This document shows positions 1 to 33,300 of a DNA stretch of 64,000 nt, in pieces (within the stretch, counting starts at the first letter, position 1; every line of letters starts with the position of its first letter). The notes beneath the pieces are model-generated. The model did not search any database. It was not told where the DNA came from and saw nothing but the letters and a program-made list of their open reading frames with translations. Origin of the DNA: Rhynchonema sp. JSB1_4 (taxonomy: Eukaryota > Nematoda > Chromadorea > Monhysterida > Xyalidae); assembly GCA_030248065.1 (NCBI GenBank), contig JASAMV010008676.1:44730-108729 (forward strand). The letters are read 5' to 3'. Position numbers and translations under genes: made by a program.

Positions 1-111
1 AATGTCAAAAATCGCTTACTACCGCAAGAAAACTCTGTTTTAAGCACTTTTTAGACCAATTTTGGTACTTTTAGAAGATTTTTGGGGTCATTTTTTTCAA
101 AACCCCCACCC

Positions 112-232
112 TCGGGTATGGGAAATTTTTGAGTTTTTGGAAACCCCCCCCCCTGGTATGGGAAATTTTTGATTTTTGGGGGTATGTATGGGAAATTTCC
201 CGAAAATTGGGCTGGGTATGGGAAAATTTCGA
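112..232. repeat. Degenerate tandem repeat around TATGGGAAATTT
   Basis: The core TATGGGAAATTT occurs four times at 30- to 40-bp spacing (about 116, 157, 187, 217), with C- or G-rich spacers. It lies just past the last trehalose synthase exon that I can see. Confidence 0.7.
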
Positions 233-279
233 TTTCTCAACGACACCACTGCTTTGAAACATCACTATTGATGACGTAC

Positions 280-20204
<19,925 letters not shown>

Positions 20205-20398
20205 CTGCGGGCGCAAGAATGTGCGTGTAAATTACATTATGAAGCAATGTCTGCAGACCGCAGAAGTTTCACTGCGCACCTCCCCCGTCCGGGCTAATTT
20301 GGGACATACGGTATGCCTGTTCTGAGATTTTAAAACAAGAGTGTAATCCCAAATAATCCCGCAGGCGGGCTTCCAACTACGCCCCGAACTGTTCAGGT

Positions 20399-20915
20399 AT
20401 AGGCCGCGGCGATGTTAATAAGAATGCGGGTTGCGGGTCTCAAAATGGAATATTTTTCTGACCCGCGCGCCGCAACCGCGTTTGCATGGCTACGCCCCAA
20501 ATGCGGTTGCGGGCCGCGCAGTGGAAAATGGAAAATGGGAATGAAAAAATATTCTATGTCCAAGTTTTCCATTTCCATTTTCCAAAATGACTGAGTGCAC
20601 ACTGGAAAATGGAAATGAATCAAATCATTTTCTTTGTAAATGCTGACCAATCAGCGGCCGAAAATTGAGCGGAACAGAAAATGTTTTTGTCATATGTCAA
20701 AACACGACTGCTGCGGAAAATGTTTTGTTTCTTTTGCATTTTCCATTTTCCAGTATGCCCTCAGTCATTTTGGAAAATGGAAATTGGACGTAGAATATTT
20801 TTTATTTCCATTTTTCATTTTCCACTATGACTAAGGGCGCATTTACAACATCAATTTGTCTCAGACCCGCAGCATGCATCCCGTCCGCATATTAACATGG
20901 CCGCGTCCGTCGCTG
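20399..20915. mobile_element. Two nested palindromic elements
   Basis: The outer element has inverted GCGGCGATGTTAATAAGAATG / CGCATATTAACATGGCCGCG-like ends with GACCCGC arms. Inside it (20519-20843) is a family B element made of inverted GTGGAAAATGGAAATG units. A related family B copy is at 2155-2430. Confidence 0.7.
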
Positions 20916-23900
20916 GATTTTTTGTAATCATCCGTTTTGCTGCCAAGTTTTTCGTGTGTTTAAATTTAAGAGCGATCTTTTTTGCCAACCGCAAAAGTGC
21001 AATCTGCAGAGCCAGAAACTGACTGTTGATCTAGAATATATTAAAAAGCAAAAACGTGCGTTTTCGAACCCAGTTTCCCAGTATGGTGGAACCAACCCCC
21101 TGTAGCGAACATTTTGCAACGCTTATTTGGGTCCACGATCTACCTCGTGTAATTGCCACTCAATATATAGTGGATATTCTTTGCAATGACGCTGAAAATG
21201 GACAATCCCGATCATGCCACTATAAAGAGGGAAGACTGTTGTATACCTTCTCAAATCGATTTGTGTCTTCCACGTGTGTGAGAGTTTGCGAAGCCTTTCG
21301 TTTGAACGGCTGTTCTGCAAGCTGCGTACCGTTTTCCATTGTTGATTTGCGTCGAGCTTAGGTTGTGTTTAGTGCTTGAATAGTGGGTGATCGTGTGACA
21401 CGGTCTGCGGTTCTTTGGTTGGTGGTCTGAAAATTCGGTCTTTTCGGTTTGATTTTGAACACATTTATGAAATTTTAACCGGTGCAAAATTTCACAACGA
21501 ATAGAAACCGGCTCAATGACTCGCGCGTAAACACGTTTTTTTAAAAAAAACGTTGTGCATAATAACAGCGTCAAAAACATGACAGGTTTGGCTAATTGTT
21601 TGGTCGTAGACCCTGATCGTCAAGTGAAGCCAGAAGCCCGGAATGTGCGCGAGAAAGACCATTCATGGCATTCGGGCTGAGTCGGCGACAAAAGTTTATA
21701 ACGAGAGCGTTGACGGCATGAATATCGGCCTCAAATTTCAAATGTTGTTGTTTCTCGAACTTGAACAAATTTTTGGCGCAAAACGTGCGAAATGTCAGAA
21801 CGACGAATTATGGCAGGTTGAGCATAAAAATTGTGTAACCTATCAAACGGGTAGTTATTGCCCGATTACAAAAGGCACGTAACCATAAAAAGCAAAAACA
21901 CGCACGTGCGTGAAGCCAAAAAAACATTTTTATATCTGCACCGCGTCAAATGTAACGTAAAATTTACCGTGTCAAGAACAAATGAAAAAACTCGGCCAAA
22001 AATGAATTGATACGATCGCTTGAGAAGAATCCATGAACATATAATGTATATTATGGAAACATGACGAAGAATTCGGTACCAGGGCGCATAAATGGACACG
22101 GGGAATCGGGAAAGCTGCTTTATTTCCCAATATTCGAACTTCCGGCGTCCGAAAACCCACGGTACACAATTGTTACCCCAAATGAAGTCAATTTACCTCT
22201 GCAATTTACATGCATTTCCTCTGCATAACTCCTAAAAGTTTTTAAACGAACGATGCACTTGTGTACTCGGCTATTTTTGGACCACGCTATGGTACATGCA
22301 GGTTTACGTATAAAATATCTCTCCAGGTGTATTACAAGGCTAATACCGCAGATAACACTGACAGCATGTGTGAAAGCGCTCTGGAATTAATTACAGAAGA
22401 ATTTACAAAAAAATCAGAAGGACTTCCACGTGACAATATTAAAGAAAAATAACGAAAACATGACACACACAAAGCGTCCCAAAGTGTGATCCTAAACGAC
22501 GTAAACACAAACAAACCAAAGTGATAAGATAAGAGTTGTCTAGTCCACCAGGTATGTACGAAAAATTGATAATGATCATATACTGCGCACATTATGTACC
22601 AAACGTGGCCTAAATTAATGGGAACGCAAACATAGGACTTTCACTGGGATGAATATTGGTGTTCACCTAATGAGCCCCAACATTTAGTCATACGACGACT
22701 AAAAATAGAAACGAAGAACTCCACCTGCGCCAAGAAGTTCTAATGCACACAAGTTAATAGCTAAAATCGATCATCAAAACAACCCATGGTGCCGCGCTCA
22801 GCAGATCGTTTTGAATCCTGGAGAAACGCCGTGTTGAGACTGTACTACCGATTCTGTTCACTTCGAGTGGGCGTAAAACTGACAAAATTAGCAACGGATG
22901 TAGGCACATAGACAAACGTTCAAAATTTCGCGACTGTGAACGGAGCATTATTTTTCAATCAGACAGCGTTTTGAAAATTAAACGGTGACTTTCCAATGAA
23001 TAGTAGCCTATTTCGTTCTGAGTTGCTCTGTGTGCGTAATGCGTTTTCTGATAGATCCAAACAATTAACTCAACCCGCATGTTTGCAATGCACACAATTA
23101 GCTGGAAGCTGGCAGGCGATCTGTTGAAAATCAATAAATATCATATCAAAAGGCAGCGTCTATGACATTTCCTCTTGTTCGGACATTACCTACAGCTTGT
23201 CAACGCGTAACGGTTGCACATGCGGCCACGTGAGAAGAATAAAACAGGAAAGCTAAGCATCAAAACCCTTACCATTGAAATTCAGAATGACAGAGAACAT
23301 GATTATGACTGTCATCACCAACAGCGTGTTTATAACAAAGTTCAAATGCTAACCGGCCATGATATGAAAAAGTGAACGGGCAGACAGGCTGACAATAATT
23401 GACAACTTGGGCAGCACCATAAAAAACGTAGTCGGAAGGTTTTGAGCAAAAAAAGTTGACAACCATACTGCAACAAGCCTTGTGAACCCCGTATTGGGTT
23501 CCTATCACCTCACGCTCTTAGGGTTGCGTAAGTTACTTTGCTGACGTAGGTAAATGCCGTTCATTGACAGATTGATACGAGCTCAAAGCCAGGTGAAGCA
23601 TTATATTGTCATTAAACAAGAAATGTTTTTGGCATTATTATTAGCCGATCAGGCCTCGGCTTATTAACGCAAATACATCGACTAAGCTTCATTGAAATTT
23701 GTCGTTGAGCGGATCAGGCAACAAAGGACAGCACGTGAAACCTTGATCCGTCTGACCGATCAGTGAAAAAGAATAAAACCTGCGTCGCAAAGCCGAAGCA
23801 AAAAGCTGAAAATAAAAAAATTCACGCACCACCGCAAGTTGAAACATTTCTCATTTCATACAGCAAGCGGACTGCCCAGAGCAGCTACAGCAAGCAGGTT

Positions 23901-24767
23901 AGTCAGTCAGTCCAGTGAGCAGAGCAAAGCAGCATGCGATGACGGATGGAAACATAAGCGAGTGCACAGCTGGCTTTGGGTATGTCACAGTGGAGAGAAC
24001 ATGTATATCGAACAGACATTGGTACCAATGTGCGTGTACGTAGGTACATGCAGCGCCACAAAACATACTGCATACAGGCCTGGCCTGCATACAATGATCT
24101 ATAATCTGGTGCGCACGTGAAACTACACTCGGATATGTGCCTGTCACTATGACCGACCAAGCACGCAAACTGATGATACGTAGTCTGTCCTCTGCCGGTT
24201 GCCACGTGAATCTTTTGAATCACAAATCTACTGATCTAACATGTCGGTAACTACTATATGTCTGTGCACAACAGCAGACAGGCACATAGCATACACACCG
24301 CATAAACTGGGAGCGCACAAAAATAAGGTGGTCGCGTTCGACAGGCTTGGCCTATGACGTCATGTGGTCTCCCAGTTCACAGCATGGTGACATCATGCGT
24401 GTTTTGAACCACAGCAGCCAATCATCACGCAGCAGGATAACGGGATAATCATCGACAAATGACTTCGTTGTTTTGGTTTGTTTTCGGTATATGACTGAAA
24501 AACAACAAGACGTCAGCGTCACGAAACATAAACATTCATAAGGCGATGATGGCCTACATTCAAGTGGTCAACGCACATCGCCAACTCTCGTCTTCAGCTC
24601 TCAGCACTGCTGCCATTTGCTGTTATATATTTCTAGCGTTTAGAGCATGTGGTTTTAAAAATCGATAAGCGCAGTTCACAAAACTGAAACTTTGGATGTC
24701 GATTTTTGATGGGAAATTAATGCCACAACATATTTAGGAATGCTCACCAAGTTTGACGTGCCAAATG

Positions 24768-25585
24768 TTTAGTGCATATCAAAAACAACCAATTTTAAAA
24801 AAGTCCTCACCGACGAATTCTTTCTATTGGGTCTCAAAATTTGCGCCATAAAATTCTGGTATTGGGTGATATTTTCGAAGCGGTGCAAAAGTCAGTTGGG
24901 TGTAAAGGTCGGTGGAAAGCTCGGCGTGAGAAAGTTCAGTGTAAGCTCGGCGTAAGCTTCAGTGTAAGCTTCAAACATTGCACGCTGAGCAAGCAGCAGA
25001 CGCGCGTTTCTAAACGAAAGGTCAATTTTGATGGTTTGCTGTACAAGCGCAATGCGTTTGTTTGCAATCTGGTCCATTTGAGCTGGTTGCACAAACGTTT
25101 TAAAGGAATATTTGTAACTTACCTAACATTTCTCTGCAAGGCTGTTGAGAAATTGAGCATTCATTGACGGCGGTACCAAAAATTTTGACTTCACTAACTG
25201 GATCACAGCACGAAATCAAAACGGCTCCATGAAAGGTTACGAAATTCATACATATCGTTTAAAAACGCTTTGCAACCAGCCTGAACAAACAATATTCCAA
25301 ACAAACGATTTACACTTGGACAGCAGACTTTCAAAGTTGACCTTTCGTTTAGAAACGCGCGTCTGCTGCTTGCTCAGCGTGCAATGTTTCAAGCGTACGC
25401 CGAGCTTACATTGAACTTTCTCACACCGAGCTTTCCACCGACCTTTACACCCAACTGACTTTTACACCGTTTCGAAAATATCACCAGAATTACCAGAATT
25501 TTATGGCGCAAATTTTGAGACCCAATAGAATGTAGTCGGTGAGGACCTTTTAAAATTTGTTGTTTTTGATATGCACTAAATTTCA
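24768..25585. mobile_element. Large palindromic element family D, full copy
   Basis: Inverted arms of about 350 bp share GGGTGATATTTTCGAA, GGTCAGTTGGGTGTAAAGG and TTTCTAAACGAAAGGTCAA. Shorter or truncated relatives are at 39410-39654 and 54175-54616. Confidence 0.75.
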
Positions 25586-25788
25586 CAGCTGATTTTTGAA
25601 AAAATCAACGGAAGAGAAAATGCAGCGAATTTTTGCATTTATTTTTACATTGTTGAAAAGTTGATAAAAAATTACTATTATGTGCTATTTTCATTAAATT
25701 GCGTCCAATCTAAAACGAATGACAGCCTCATCAACATAAACTTGGTCCATTTTTGGAATTTCGAGAAATCTTCGACCTGTCCACTTAA

Positions 25789-26328
25789 AGGGTGTGTCTA
25801 ACGTCTCTTAACCCCATGTTTTATGAGGTGCAATCGAAAGACGACCTCGACAGGCCGGCGTGTGCAAAAAACCGCGTCTTGTAACTCGCTAAATCGCGAA
25901 ATCTTGAGGGTTACTTTTCGAATTAAATCAATTTCCGGACACAAAACTCCAGGCGCTTTTGAGTGGGCGCTACTCACGTTTGGCATTATTCTGCTGAAAC
26001 ATTGCATGTTTAAGCGCGGCTCAGCCGCCTATACAATACACGTAGACGCTCAACACACACCGCTCTGGCTGCTGGCTTGACTGTGGACATAATGAATGCT
26101 TCATTTAACACACAGAAGCTGGTTTGTGTGTGTTTCGCTTCGCAGCTTTTTTCCGTCAGCTCAGTCTGAATTTTGTGTCCGTAAATTGATTTAATTCGAA
26201 AAGTAACCCTCAAGATTTCGCGATTTGGCTAGTTAGAAGACGCGGTTTTTTGCACACGGCGGCCTTTCGAGGTCATCTTTCAGTTCCACCCAACAAAACA
26301 TGGGGTTAGGAGACGTTAGACACACCCT
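25789..26328. mobile_element. TTAA-flanked palindromic element, copy 1
   Basis: Flanked by TTAA on both sides (25785-25788, 26329-26332). Terminal inverted repeats start AGGGTGTGTCTAACGTCTC and continue as inverted arms of about 170 bp. The 540-bp length, TTAA target and lack of frames suggest a non-autonomous piggyBac-like element. Confidence 0.85.
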
Positions 26329-28545
26329 TTAATTACGCCCATAACTATTTAATGCTTTGGAGTTTGGAACTAAAATTTTTGCATGTGTCTTAATAAATGT
26401 AGGAGTCAACTTATTGTGCAATATGAGCGAATTCCATTGTTCTCGATTTGTGAATCATACTCCATACACACCTATTTAATACTATCACCCCACGGTCTTA
26501 ATCAGGTATGCTTGAGTTGACACACGACCTGAGTTAACGTTGCGTTGACGACAAAACGATCACTCGCACGACTGCCACGTGCAGCCCAAATAGCGCACAC
26601 CCTGTTTGAAAGTACATTGGGAATGTGTGTCTCGACTTTTGCGAAAGCGCAATGCGATCAGAAAGAAGTCGAAAGTCAGCTGGCCGCAAAGCGTAGGACT
26701 GGTGTCAGATACAGCATCAAAAAAAATGCTGTTCTGGACTGAAAGAAAGAAAGCGCAGCGTACTGTTCTGCTGAGGACCTGGACAAGGCTATGCTGCTGA
26801 AATAATGCAATAAAGGACAAGGTTTATTGATTGAGTTTGCCACACGCATTATTCTTGTGTGTGGCGTATTTTTAGATATAACACAAAGGTGCCAAAGTGC
26901 GTGAGGCAGTATAATAGTGGCAGACAGTCATAGTCAAGTCAACTATTCATGGGTAGGGTGCAGGGTACAACACCAAACAGTACGAGTTCTGGAATGTTCC
27001 AGCAAGCATAGCGTGGATAAACCATAAACATATCAATACGTGTATAAGCGTGCCTGTTGGGTTGCTTGCAATAACTGTACATGCATTGATACCTAGTTAT
27101 GAAATAATCGACGTTGTTCACAGGTGGGGTGGTAAACACATGTATAATAGTGGCATGAGCCTTTTTGAACGCGCAAAACAGTTTGTGTGGCGATTAGAAA
27201 CAGTGTGCATAAACATAAAAGAGCCAGGCCAGACTGAGAAATAACCGGTCACAGGAAGCAGAGCTCAGGCGCGCATACGGGTGTGTTTTTAATTTCCTGC
27301 GTGCGTTTGTGCTTCATTCAAAAACACACGATAGGAAACAGATTCTGGAAAGCAGAAAATAGTATATCTGTCCAGCGCATCTGGTGCTTTTGGCCTTCCC
27401 GAAAACAAGTTCCGTCAAAAACTGAAAAGTTGACCTGGACTTTGCGGAGCAAAACATCAAAACGTGGAATCGCGGAGAAGAGCAGCTGGTTGGCCAGAAA
27501 ACAAGCACCATGCATAAAAAGTCCGCGAACCTCGCTGAACGTCTGGCTGCGGTCTAGCTACACCAGGGCTGATGTGTGTTACAAAGATTCGGAAAAGAGG
27601 AAAGGGTGCAAACAAACGCGAACGTGTGTAGGATCAGGAGAATTTTTGTGCGAGTCTCTCAGCAAACAAATGGCGCGCGCCCTGTTTCACATGATGCACA
27701 CGTGTCAAGCACGTGCTGTTTGGCTGCGCAAGTTTGTGCATTCCACTGTGACCAGCGCAATACTGTTGACGCAATTGTTTTTCAGATTGTGCCGACTTGT
27801 GGTGGTTTGTTTTTTTTTGCGTTATTATTACGATATCTGACATAATGTGCGAACGCAGAAACAGACATGAACAGAAGTGACGCGATGAAAACAAGGAACG
27901 TTTGTGTTTCTGTGTGCCTTCAATCATAATCGATCTGTCTCACGTCTTTTTCATTCCCAGATGAAATTTATTTGCAATGAATGCTAGTTTCATGACACAA
28001 TTTATATTAGTTTTAGCATAATGCTTCGGTCATGGATCTGAAAAGAAACAAGAAAGCAAAATGAGATCAGAGCCAAAAATTTTAGTAGGAACTGCAGAAA
28101 AGTTTTAAACAGACCCCACGGCACCAAACAATACATAAGGTACGCAAAATGTGTGCCAAACATACCAAACATACCATATCAATGTGGAAATTTAAACCAG
28201 TGAAAAAATTTTAAAACAATAAGCTGAACAAAAAACTCTTGAAAAAAAGCTTGGGACCACAAACTGGAAGAAAGCATGGGACAACAAGACAAAGAAATCA
28301 CAGATTGTTTGACACATGTAAATAACAAACAAATAAATCTGATGTAAGGGATATATAGTCCTACTTCATGCTCAATATATTCCAACGTGAATGTCAGCAA
28401 AATAACTGCACACGGCTGTATACGAACAAAGGTTTGGAAAAGCCTATCGTGACTAATCCCCAATAATGCGTATCACGTATTTACAGCGCGTGCAGCTAGC
28501 AGCAGTGCTTGACTTTACTTTTTTTGCTTTAGCAGCTGCTGTAAC

Positions 28546-28824
28546 TCACGGTATAGGAAGTTTTCTAAAATTTCTCTAAAGTTTCTAAATTCGCTGCCGC
28601 ACAGTAAACCAGTTCCACAGTTAATGCCAAGTTCTGAGACCGAAAATCTACTTTTGAAACATTCGGGCAGCAGACCCACGCGCAGCTTGCCAGCCAGCCA
28701 GGCAGCTGCGCGCAATGTTTCAGAACTGCGCGTGGTTCGCGTTCGGGTCTTTAGAACTTGACATTAACCATAGGGCGTATTTTATTGTGGGCGGGCAGCG
28801 AATTTAGAAATTATAACTATACCC
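28546..28824. mobile_element. Palindromic element family A, copy 3
   Basis: Same terminal TTTCTAAATTCGCTGCCGCA and inner GTTAATGCCAAGTTCT arms as the other copies; intergenic. Confidence 0.75.
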
Positions 28825-29841
28825 AGGTGGAATTCTGGGCGGTGCTGAGCCTGTGCACGCCAGTGTTGCTTGGGACTCTTACTTCCGTTGTCACTTCGGA
28901 CAGAAAATTTCAAAATAAAATTAATTCCACAAACACCCAGCATCATTCGGAACATCGCTGTCTGAACAACAGTTTGCAAATGTATTGAACATTAGGCTGC
29001 CTTTTGTCTACCTTTAGACATGTTTATTCAGACTAAGGCAATCCTACGGGCGCATTGTTGCTATCGCGATATCACATTCTTTTGCTTTCCGTCTTGATGA
29101 AGCTCATAATAATGCATGTTCATGAAGCATGCATGTTCATCAAAATACAGAATTTTTTTGCCAAATCAGTCCCAAGAGTGCATATTCAGATTATAATCCA
29201 CTCGGAAGCTTATTCGGCGTCATACGTAGGTCTTGTTTGGCATTCGCCGGTCGATAAGAAAGGAAACCGAGAGAGCTTGTCTGCTCCTGCCCCATGTCCG
29301 TATGCCGTCGCCTGTGCCCTGAAGTCATCTATGTAGCCGAGAATTTCTTGTTCTGCTGTGAGCATCATTTTTGTTTATGTTGCCTTCTCGTCTAGGTTTC
29401 TTTGTTCCAAAAAGATCACAACATGCCGAAAAAAGATACAAACCAAGCGATTTTTTGGTGAATCTACGAAAGGCGAGTTAACATTATGTATGTACAATGT
29501 CGCAAGTGAAAATCTTGAATTCGGGGATGATGCGGTGAGTATCCCAAAAATACATCGCAGTGTGTGTGGGCGGAAGAATCCTGCAGCCAGCATTAACCAC
29601 AATATCGAAAGAAATGCCCAACCAAGGGTTATTCCAGCTACATCACAAAGATTGCAGTCCCATCAAAGTAGGGACCTCCGAACACAAGCGGTGCACTCCT
29701 GTGCCTGTAGGGGGTTGCCAGGCAGCCTTCACTTGGTGTCTTTTCTGAACCAGGTACATATTCAATACATACCGCGGTCATGCATACGAATAGATGCCGA
29801 GCCTGCACAAGCTCAGCAACACTCATAATTGCAGCTGGTAT

Positions 29842-30173
29842 AGTCCGTCCATCAGCTCATGTCACTTTGTGATGCTGGTGGTCAACTTGGTCCCTTCCTC
29901 CACGCTCTAATGAAAGAGAAATTGAGATTCCGAAAAAAATTGTTTTTGCTCCAAGATTGTGGTTTTTATGAAATCTACGTGCTTTATCGATTTTAATTTA
30001 ATTTAATTTTAAAGTTGATCGAATTCAATCTTTTTCGACACATTTTGTTATCTTTTTAGTTTTTTTGCAAAATCGGTCACACTCAATTTCTCTTTCATTA
30101 GAACGTAGAGGAAGGGAACTAACCAGCAGCAGCAACACAAAGTGCCATGAGCTGGTGGACGGACTATACTGTA
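29842..30173. mobile_element. Palindromic element family G, copy 1
   Basis: Ends TATAGTCCGTCCATCAGCTC and its inverse, with inner CTAATGAAAGAGAAATTGAG arms; lies just downstream of the four-helix protein gene. Confidence 0.8.
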
Positions 30174-30268
30174 TGGTATACATACGTATACGTGATAGAT
30201 ACATTATGAAGCATTCGTCCACAAACCACTGATAAGGTAAATCAATTGTCGCTAAAAAGAGGATCTTT

Positions 30269-32408
30269 TTAATAAGCCTGATGTTGATAAGTGGCCTGTG
30301 AGTCCACGTACTGTTGCTGTTGTTGTCCAACAAAGTTGCCAGCTGCTTGTGTTTGCTGACTACCGTAACCCTGATCCTGATAATAATATCCGGTCTGCTG
30401 CATTTGCGCACTGTTCGCTTGCCAGATTTCGAATTCGTTCTTGTCCTGCATATATTGTCGCGCTGATAGTTGCACGAGCAGAAACCAGCCGTTGAGTGCA
30501 AACGAGATGATTAGCGTGAGGAGAAATGCGTAGAGGCCGATCGTTATGCCTGAATCGGAAAGGGAAACCAACGGGATCATGATGACTGAGAATCACATGA
30601 CCCAGTCGCAACACCGCAGATTTCGCCTCAGTTTACCACAATGACAAACACAGCCTCAGAACGCATTGGTTGCTTAGGCCGCTCTCTGACAAAAGCAAAA
30701 AGCAAAAAGCAAAAAGTTTAACGCACACTTTTTGCTTTTTGCTTTTTGCTTTTGTCAGAGAGCAAAAGCAAAAAGTTGACTTTTTGCTTTTTGCTTTTTG
30801 CTTTTGTCAGAGAGCAAAAAAGCAAAAAGCAAAAAGTTGTGCAGCGCGCACAAGCAGCAAACATTACCGTGTTCCAAGCCTGTGTAATTTTTGATTTTCG
30901 GGTTTGTGCAGCCTGGTTTTGGGCGTAAAAAGTCATGATGACTTTTTGCTTTTTTTCAAGTTTTTGCTTTTTGCTTTTGCTCTCTGACAAAAGCAAAAAG
31001 CAAAAAGTCAACTTTTTGCTTTTGTCAGAGAGCGGTCTAACTCTTTTGTACGTTGACGTGGCTGGTCACCCGATAATTTTATGCCAAAAGCAACCGCGCG
31101 CTAACCGAATCGAACATCGGCGTCCGCTCGTAAGTACTCGGCAACAAAGATCGGTCCAACGATGATCAACAGGGCAAAAGCGAGAATCTCGAATATCATC
31201 ACTAAGATCTGCAAACTTGTATGGTTCGCATGTTGAGATTGAGATTCGAGGTTCGAAACGAAGAGAGAATGAGATTACACTCACGGAATAGATAATCGAT
31301 GGCAGCAACATTGATGGGGAACGTTTGCGAACGGCCTGAAACATTTTAACGAGCTATATTTTCACATCTAAGCATCGATGAGAAGTTTATAGGCTTTTTT
31401 ATTCATGTGGTCACGTTCCTATTGTCAAACGCAGCCCAACATTAGGAATATGCGGGAAAATATGCCAGATAATTCCCCCACGCGCGAATAATAATTCCAC
31501 AGTGGGGACTTACTATTCGGAAGATTTCCTGCATACTCTCCAATCTATGGTCATTTTTCAGCGATGTTCCATGTGCTTATGCATAATGGGGCTTATTTTG
31601 GAAATTATTTTTAAGCCCCCGGGGGATTCATTCTCCGGTACATGTGTTTCATTGCGCAGGATTGCTTTGACCTGCTTGAGTTGACGATTGGCGCTTACAC
31701 GTGAATACCATCATTCTGCATACGTGCAAAAGTGGTACCGACAGATCCTTCTCCTGCCGGCGTGTACACTTAGGCTTAGGCCTTAGCCGGGCCTGAATCG
31801 GCGGGGCCTGAACCTGTGCCGCTGGGGAGTGAGTGGCGCACCCGTCGCGAAGGTATTGGTCGCACAATGACTTTATAAGAATTGGTCAAATTTTTTTCCT
31901 GAATCGTAAAAAGGGAAAATGACGTTGCGTTGCGTGATCGCACACAAAGCATGTAGTAAAGTGAATGTTTCAGACCTACGCCAACGTGGTTGATCTGCTG
32001 GATTATTTTCAGGTGAAAATGTTTTGTGAGAATCACAAAGCACAGTGGTTAAGAGTGACTGAACGTGAAAATCAGGATAGATTGATGAATTCTTATATGG
32101 TCATTGTGCGACCAATACAGTGGGTAGGCATGTACGTATACGTTTGGCCGGGCTGGTTTTGGCCGGGGAAACACATTTCTTGCAGCTGCTGAAAAATGAA
32201 CTTTTAGCCCACTCTGTACCTGTATACTGGTTGCACCAATAAACATTCCAATCAGCGAGGCAATCACTGTCATCCAGCTGCCTTTCCCAATGATGCATCC
32301 AAGTAATGACGATGCACATTCGACCACTCGAACCCATCCAATTATTAGTGTGCCTTTCTGAAACAATTGAGTGACACTCTGTTTTGTGGGGTTCAGACTT
32401 AGAGGCAT
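30269..32408 (-). CDS. Small four-transmembrane protein with Gln/Tyr-rich C-terminal tail
   Basis: Exons 32408-32220, 31335-31285, 31208-31106, 30585-30269; phases agree, 219 aa with ATG and stop. Hydrophobic segments: about residues 20-41, 45-61, 81-105 and 125-150. The tail (about 150-219) is soluble and rich in Gln, Tyr and Gly (QTGYYYQDQGYGSQQ, then five consecutive Gln), which suggests protein contacts or an unstructured cytosolic tail. I do not recognise the family; the size resembles small tetraspan membrane proteins of invertebrates, but that is only an analogy. The second exon uses the ATGTTTCAG acceptor also seen in the trehalose synthase gene. Two introns carry palindromic elements (31445-31682 and 31856-32118 in the first, 30683-31040 in the third). 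Confidence 0.75.
30683..31040. mobile_element. Multi-palindrome of GCTCTCTGACAAAAGC and CAAAAAG units
   Basis: Outer ends CCGCTCTCTGACAAAAGC and its inverse, with three inner copies of the same end and long runs of GCAAAAA. It looks like repeated insertion or expansion of one hairpin element in the third intron of the four-helix membrane protein gene. Confidence 0.75.
31445..31682. mobile_element. Element family M, copy 1
   Basis: Inverted TGCCAGATAATTCCCCC / GGGGGATTCATTCTCCGGTA ends with TCTATGGTCATTTTTCAGC inside. Relatives at 49376-49606 and 57258-57485; in the first intron of the four-helix protein gene. Confidence 0.65.
31856..32118. mobile_element. Element family I, copy 3
   Basis: Very similar to the copy at 12893 over its whole length; lies in the first intron of the four-helix membrane protein gene. 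Confidence 0.85.
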
Positions 32409-32785
32409 TTTAGAGGCCTAAAAATTAGGTCCGAACCGTGGCCGAGAAGTGATTACAACAGCATTTGTATCTCGGATCGCTTTCATCGAATCCGCCTGTC
32501 GGCTGCGTCGCTTGCGGCGCCGATGGTTGCATTTTTTCAAATAATTTCTTATATTTTTTCAATATGTATTTAAAGACATGAGTTTATCTGAAACAAATAA
32601 CTGTTTGCGTTGTTATGATTAAGCCAGACACACACGTTTAGTGACAGCGCGTTACTCCACCGTAACTTAATGGAATTTAGGTATTTTATGTGGATATCGA
32701 GAGAATTTGAATTTCGGATGGGATTTACAGTAGGTTTCGGTGCCGATTCCGGGAGGATTGATACTGGGTTGATTCTTAAGCGGGG

Positions 32786-33300
32786 CTAATTGTTTTGTGA
32801 TCATCGCAAGTCGTCAACCCTGGTCGTCACCTCATACTGAAACAGCCCTGCGAATGAGCGCACAGCGCCGACGTTGCGAGGACTTGAGACTCGACGTTGT
32901 CGGTTGACGTGACGAAATGAAAATTTCTACCTATAGATATGTATTACAGCAAGCCCGAAATGCAGATAATAAATTTCAGCAGCGTTGCACGCATTAGTGC
33001 GTGCACTATTGTAAGGTCTGCCGATCTGCAGCTGTGTTTCTTCAGCGAGCTCAACAAGCTTTGCGTCTTCAGCAACATGGAAAATTGGCGCGTTTTATTG
33101 CTGTTTACTTTAATCCCCCCCAAGTAAATCGCGGAGGATACGGGCCTAGATTTATGTCGTTAACGGACATTCTCAACTCAGCCCTAAATGCCATATGTAA
33201 TACATTTCTCGAGCTCATTCATTCACGGTTGGGCGCTTGAGTGGTTGACGACCGGAGTTGACGATTTGCGTAAACGACCAAACAATTCTAGCCGTAGATG
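32786..33300. mobile_element. Element family C, long copy
   Basis: GGGGCTAATTGTTTTGTGAT at the left and the inverse GACCAAACAATTCTAGCCG at the right, with GTCGTCAAC / GTTGACGAC subterminal arms around unique DNA. Confidence 0.65.

Larger units (their letters stand above)
20205..29841. other. Stretch with no supported gene
   Basis: Apart from the elements at 20399-20915, 24768-25585, 25789-26328 and 28546-28824, I see no frame with splice sites, motif or paralogue support. The missing first exon or exons of the trehalose synthase gene should lie in this stretch. A 185-codon plus frame at 27283-27840 is unsupported. Confidence 0.6.

Noticed and set aside
27283..27840. 185-codon plus-strand frame
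   Set aside because: Composition is irregular (scattered Cys, Trp, Ser and Lys), with no recognisable motif and overlapping frames of similar quality on the other strand; not enough support.
29160..29830. Retroelement-like peptides (IEYVPGS, and YIDD followed by ADKLSRFP) on the minus strand
   Set aside because: Short, in the wrong order for a Ty3-type polyprotein and broken by stops; similarity may be chance. A search with PF00078 and PF17921 would decide.
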